From contig CAJGBY010000024.1 in NCBI GenBank assembly GCA_904501735.1, positions 1-22,134 on the forward strand: a stretch of DNA of 22,134 nt, in the 5' to 3' direction. Positions within the stretch are counted from its first letter, which is position 1; each line of letters begins with the position of its first letter. Shown in pieces: positions 19,106 to 22,134 of this stretch. A program made the position numbers and the translations under genes. The DNA comes from an uncultured Muribaculaceae bacterium (GTDB lineage: Bacteria > Bacteroidota > Bacteroidia > Bacteroidales > Muribaculaceae). The notes beneath the pieces are model-generated. The model was not told where the DNA came from, made no database searches, and worked only from the letters and a program-made list of their open reading frames with translations.

Positions 19106-21073
19106 ATGAAGAAATTTAATATTTATTGGCTCTACTTAATCATTCTGGTTGTGCTCGGTGGCATATTTTTTATGCACGACGATTCGCAAACTAAAGATGT
19201 TAGCTGGACTGAATTTGAGGGATATGTAGTCAAAGGAGGCGTAAAAAATATTGTAGTGTATGCCGATAAGCGACAAGCTGAAGGTGAACTTACCGATTCG
19301 ATGACTACAGTTGTTTTCGGACAAAACAATAAGCCTTTGAGCGAAAGCCCTGTGTATAAAGGTAAAATTGTGGTGAATATTCCATCGAGCGACAAACTTG
19401 ACGAAAAATGTGCTGAATGGAAAAATGAAGGGGTGTTTAAAGGCGATGTTAAGTATGAAAAAAGTAGCGATTTCTCAGCTATCTTGTGGACATTTGGCCC
19501 TATTGCCTTGTTGATTTTGTTTTGGCTGTTCATTGCTAACCGCTTGGGCGGTGGTGGTGGCGGTGGCGGCGTGTTTAATGTTGCCAAGTCGAAAGCAAAA
19601 TTATATGAAAAAGACGGCGAAATCAAGGTTACATTCAACGATGTTGCAGGTCTTTCGGAAGCAAAGACTGAAATTGCCGAGATTGTTGAGTTCTTGAAGA
19701 ATCCTCAAAAGTATACTGAATTGGGTGGTAAAATTCCTAAAGGTGCATTGCTTGTAGGCCCTCCAGGAACTGGTAAAACGCTTCTTGCTAAGGCTGTGGC
19801 TGGCGAAGCTAATGTGCCATTCTTCTCAATGTCGGGTAGTGACTTTGTGGAAATGTTTGTGGGTGTGGGTGCGAGTCGTGTTCGCGACCTTTTCCGTCAA
19901 GCAAAGGAAAAATCGCCATGTATTGTGTTTATTGATGAAATAGATGCAGTTGGTCGTGCTCGTGGTAATCGTTTGAATACTGGTTCTAACGATGAGCGTG
20001 AAAATACACTAAATCAGTTGCTTACCGAAATGGATGGTTTCGGTACAAATAGTGGTGTGATTATTCTTGCAGCAACTAACCGTGCCGACATTCTTGATAA
20101 GGCATTGCTTCGTGCTGGCCGTTTCGACCGTCAGATTTATGTAGAACTTCCTGATTTAAATGATCGTAAGGCTATATTTAATGTGCATTTGCGTAATATT
20201 AAGAAGGATGAGAGTGTGGATGTGGAAATGCTTGCGCGTCAAACTCCAGGTTTCTCAGGAGCTGATATTGCAAATGTGTGCAATGAAGCGGCTCTTATTG
20301 CGGCTCGCCATCAGAAAGATGTGGTGCAACGACAAGATTTTATGGATGCTGTCGATCGTATCATTGGTGGCCTTGAGAAAAAAACAAAGATTACAACTGC
20401 TGAAGAACGACACTCGATTGCTGTTCACGAATCGGGCCATGCAGTGGTGAGCTGGCATTTGCAATATGGTAATCCTCTTGTGAAAGTTACTATTGTGCCT
20501 CGTGGAAAGGCTCTTGGTGCGGCTCATTATCTACCTGAAGAACGCCAAATTGTGCCAACACAAGCATTGCTTGATGAGTTGTGTTCGCTTCTTGGTGGTC
20601 GTGCAGCCGAAGAATTGTTCCTTGGAAGAATTTCAACTGGAGCAGCTAATGATATTGAGCGTGCTACGAAACTTGCTTATGCTATGGTGGTCTACTATGG
20701 AATGAGCGATCGCTTGCCTAATATTTCTTATTATGATGCAACTGGTCAAGATTATGGTTTCTCAAAGCCGTATAGCGATGAACGAGCTAAGCTAATTGAT
20801 GAAGAAGTGTCGCGAATTATTGAAGATCAATATGCTCGTGCTAAGGAAATGCTTCTTCAATATGCCGAAGGACATAAGGAATTGACTGCTGTTCTTCTTG
20901 CTCGTGAGGTGATTTATACTGAAGATGTGGAGAATATCTTTGGTAAGCGTAAATGGGTGTCACGCACAGAGGAGATTCTTGAAGAGTCACGCCAAAAAGA
21001 TATGGCCGAATCGAATGAACAAAATGAGATGCCTCCCGTGTTTGATGCTAAATTGGATGAAGAAAAGGCATAA
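19106..21073 (+). CDS. ftsH: ATP-dependent zinc metalloprotease FtsH
   Basis: This 655-residue inner-membrane AAA+ protease has transmembrane helices at about 6-23 and 125-144 flanking a periplasmic domain. A run of eight glycines (148-155) then links to the AAA+ module. Walker A is GPPGTGKT (218-225), Walker B has D277-E278 in IVFIDEID, and the pore/SRH region follows (AATNRADILDKALLRAGRFDRQ). The protease domain has zinc ligands H441 and H445 in HESGH and a third ligand D516 in AANDIERAT. It degrades misassembled membrane proteins and some soluble regulators. The C-terminal tail is acidic. It is the second gene of the rsfS-ftsH unit and is followed by a strong terminator, so the DUF3108 gene downstream is transcribed separately. 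Confidence 0.99.
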   Translation: MKKFNIYWLYLIILVVLGGIFFMHDDSQTKDVSWTEFEGYVVKGGVKNIVVYADKRQAEGELTDSMTTVVFGQNNKPLSESPVYKGKIVVNIPSSDKLDEKCAEWKNEGVFKGDVKYEKSSDFSAILWTFGPIALLILFWLFIANRLGGGGGGGGVFNVAKSKAKLYEKDGEIKVTFNDVAGLSEAKTEIAEIVEFLKNPQKYTELGGKIPKGALLVGPPGTGKTLLAKAVAGEANVPFFSMSGSDFVEMFVGVGASRVRDLFRQAKEKSPCIVFIDEIDAVGRARGNRLNTGSNDERENTLNQLLTEMDGFGTNSGVIILAATNRADILDKALLRAGRFDRQIYVELPDLNDRKAIFNVHLRNIKKDESVDVEMLARQTPGFSGADIANVCNEAALIAARHQKDVVQRQDFMDAVDRIIGGLEKKTKITTAEERHSIAVHESGHAVVSWHLQYGNPLVKVTIVPRGKALGAAHYLPEERQIVPTQALLDELCSLLGGRAAEELFLGRISTGAANDIERATKLAYAMVVYYGMSDRLPNISYYDATGQDYGFSKPYSDERAKLIDEEVSRIIEDQYARAKEMLLQYAEGHKELTAVLLAREVIYTEDVENIFGKRKWVSRTEEILEESRQKDMAESNEQNEMPPVFDAKLDEEKA

Positions 21074-21092
21074 GAGGTGCTGATATAATTTA

Positions 21093-21132
21093 TTTAGGCT
21101 ATGAATCGAAAGATTTGTGGCCTAAGTTTTTT
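21093..21132 (+). terminator. Terminator after ftsH
   Basis: A continuous stem of about 15 pairs (21093-21107 with 21112-21126, four or five G-U pairs) is closed by a GAAA tetraloop. Its outer part is TTAGGC/GCCTAA, and TTTTTT follows. It lies 20 bases after the ftsH stop. Confidence 0.88.
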
Positions 21133-21200
21133 AAGTAGGGTATTAATCTTTTGTTTTGGAATGTTGTCTAATTGGTAAGTTGAATTTTAAAACAATCTGA

Positions 21201-21953
21201 ATGTTGATGAAGCGTATATATATAATATGTGTGTTTGCTCTTATGGGAATGGGGGTGATGCGTGGCGTGGATTTTACTGATGAGAGTTTGGATTATCAGA
21301 TTGTTTATCATTGGGGAGTTTTGTGGAAACATGCTGCAAATGCTACAATAGAAATTAAAGATTCACAAAAGGGTCATTATGATGCGCGTTTGTATGCACG
21401 AACCTTGTCGTGGGTGGATAAAGTGTATGATGTGCGTGACACTCTCTATGCGACTATCGACAAAAAGCATTTTGTGCCTATTAAATATATGAAGGCTACT
21501 CATGAAAAAGGTCGTCATAGTTGGGATATTGTTGAATTTGCGGTGGCAAATGGTGTGACATCGGGACACTGTACGCGTATTCGACCTGGAAAGGATAAGA
21601 TGGAGATTGATTTGTCAACACAAGGTGATGCTTATGATATGCTGAGTGTGTTCTATATGCTGCGTCGGCTTGATATGGGTAGATTGGAACGAGAAGGGAA
21701 GTATGAAACTACAATCTTTTCGGGGAAACGCAAGGAGCGTCTTGAAATTAAATATGTGGGCGTAGAGGATATTGAGTTGCGTGATAAAAGCATTCATAAT
21801 GCATATCATATAAAGTTTTCGTTTACTGAGGAAGGAAAAACTAAGTCGAGTGATGATATAGATACATGGATTTCGACCGATGAAGCTCATATTCCACTAA
21901 TGTTGAGAGGTAGTTTGCCAATAGGGGAGGTGAGAGTGTGTTATAAAAGGTGA
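21201..21953 (+). CDS. DUF3108 domain-containing secreted/envelope protein
   Basis: This protein has 250 residues, or 248 if the second ATG (21207, MKRIYIICVF) is used, which gives the cleaner signal peptide (about 3-22). The mature part is rich in beta strands, starting LDYQIVYHWGVLWKHAANATIEI, with Y...W motifs (LSWVDKVYDVRDTLYATID, FVPIKYMKATHEKGRH) and ending SLPIGEVRVCYKR. This pattern matches DUF3108, a periplasmic or outer-membrane-associated family. Some relatives bind or carry lipid-like molecules, but no function is assigned here. There are no catalytic motifs that I can see. A terminator separates it from ftsH. No convincing promoter was found in the 68 bases between terminator and start, so a non-consensus promoter is likely. 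Confidence 0.85.
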   Translation: MLMKRIYIICVFALMGMGVMRGVDFTDESLDYQIVYHWGVLWKHAANATIEIKDSQKGHYDARLYARTLSWVDKVYDVRDTLYATIDKKHFVPIKYMKATHEKGRHSWDIVEFAVANGVTSGHCTRIRPGKDKMEIDLSTQGDAYDMLSVFYMLRRLDMGRLEREGKYETTIFSGKRKERLEIKYVGVEDIELRDKSIHNAYHIKFSFTEEGKTKSSDDIDTWISTDEAHIPLMLRGSLPIGEVRVCYKR

Positions 21954-22134
21954 AAAAGTACCTATAAACCATAAAAAATAGCTCTTTCCCTGAAAAAAAT
22001 GTTCTAAAACATAAGATAAACATTTTTTAACAAACGGCTTAAAAATGGGATTTTCAGTGTGTTAAGTATAAAATGCACGAAAATCATTATTTTTTTCTTG
22101 CACTGAATTTTGCTATTTTGGAAAAAGGTATTAA
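21954..22134. other. AT-rich intergenic end of window
   Basis: No open frame of coding character is visible in either direction. It contains an inverted repeat (AAAAAATGTT at 21994-22003 and AACATTTTTT at 22019-22028, 15-base loop) that may weakly terminate the DUF3108 transcript. It also contains a near-match to a -7 box (TATTTTGG at 22114-22121) that might serve a gene starting just past the edge. Both readings are weak. Confidence 0.4.

Noticed and set aside
19132..19638. 168-codon open frame on the minus strand at the ftsH 5' end, with a poly-Pro run
   Set aside because: The poly-Pro is the reverse complement of the FtsH glycine linker, so the frame is a shadow.
21149..21183. Possible promoter for the DUF3108 gene (TTTTG repeats and TAAGTTG)
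   Set aside because: The -7 match is incomplete and the spacing is 15-17 bases, so it was not listed as a feature.

Overview
The window comes from a member of the Bacteroidota, most likely the order Bacteroidales. Three things point there. Promoters match the Bacteroidota pattern (-33 TTTG, 19-20 bases, -7 TAnnTTTG), Shine-Dalgarno sequences are largely missing, and the gene content includes a surface-lipoprotein partner beside a TonB-dependent receptor, a DUF3127 protein, and an RsfS-FtsH pair. The family within the order (for example Muribaculaceae or Prevotellaceae) cannot be settled from the sequence alone.

Bases 1-8560 hold the end of the ribosomal-protein/RNA polymerase cluster on the plus strand. 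It starts with the 3' part of rplL, cut by the window edge. A strong hairpin (a probable attenuator) follows, then complete rpoB and rpoC and a factor-independent terminator. All catalytic and zinc residues of the polymerase that I checked are present, and the main rifampicin-site residues are the sensitive type.

Bases 8640-12550 are a divergent pair of units. On the minus strand is a small lipoprotein rhodanese. On the plus strand, a consensus promoter drives a cobalamin riboswitch, a BtuB-like TonB-dependent outer-membrane receptor, and a lipoprotein beta-propeller resembling BtuG, and the unit ends in a strong terminator. This is a compact vitamin B12 capture operon: BtuG-like protein would bind corrinoid at the surface, BtuB-like protein would import it, and the riboswitch would shut the operon down when B12 is plentiful. 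No inner-membrane transporter (BtuFCD) is present in the window.

Bases 12600-16800 hold a DUF3943 protein of unknown function (plus), convergent with alaS (minus), which is divergent from a short MerR-type regulator (plus). Hairpin terminators separate the convergent gene ends.

Bases 16800-18500 look like a three-gene minus-strand operon: a DUF3127 protein whose C-terminus copies the acidic tip of SSB, an unrecognised 68-residue single-span membrane protein, and a ROK-family sugar kinase.

Bases 18620-22134 carry, on the plus strand, rsfS (with its own promoter) and ftsH, then a strong terminator and a DUF3108 protein. The last 180 bases are AT-rich and contain no gene that I can support. 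Most of the window is housekeeping. The points most worth following up are the B12 operon, the DUF3127/mini-membrane-protein/ROK operon, and the DUF3108 gene where cdsA is often found.
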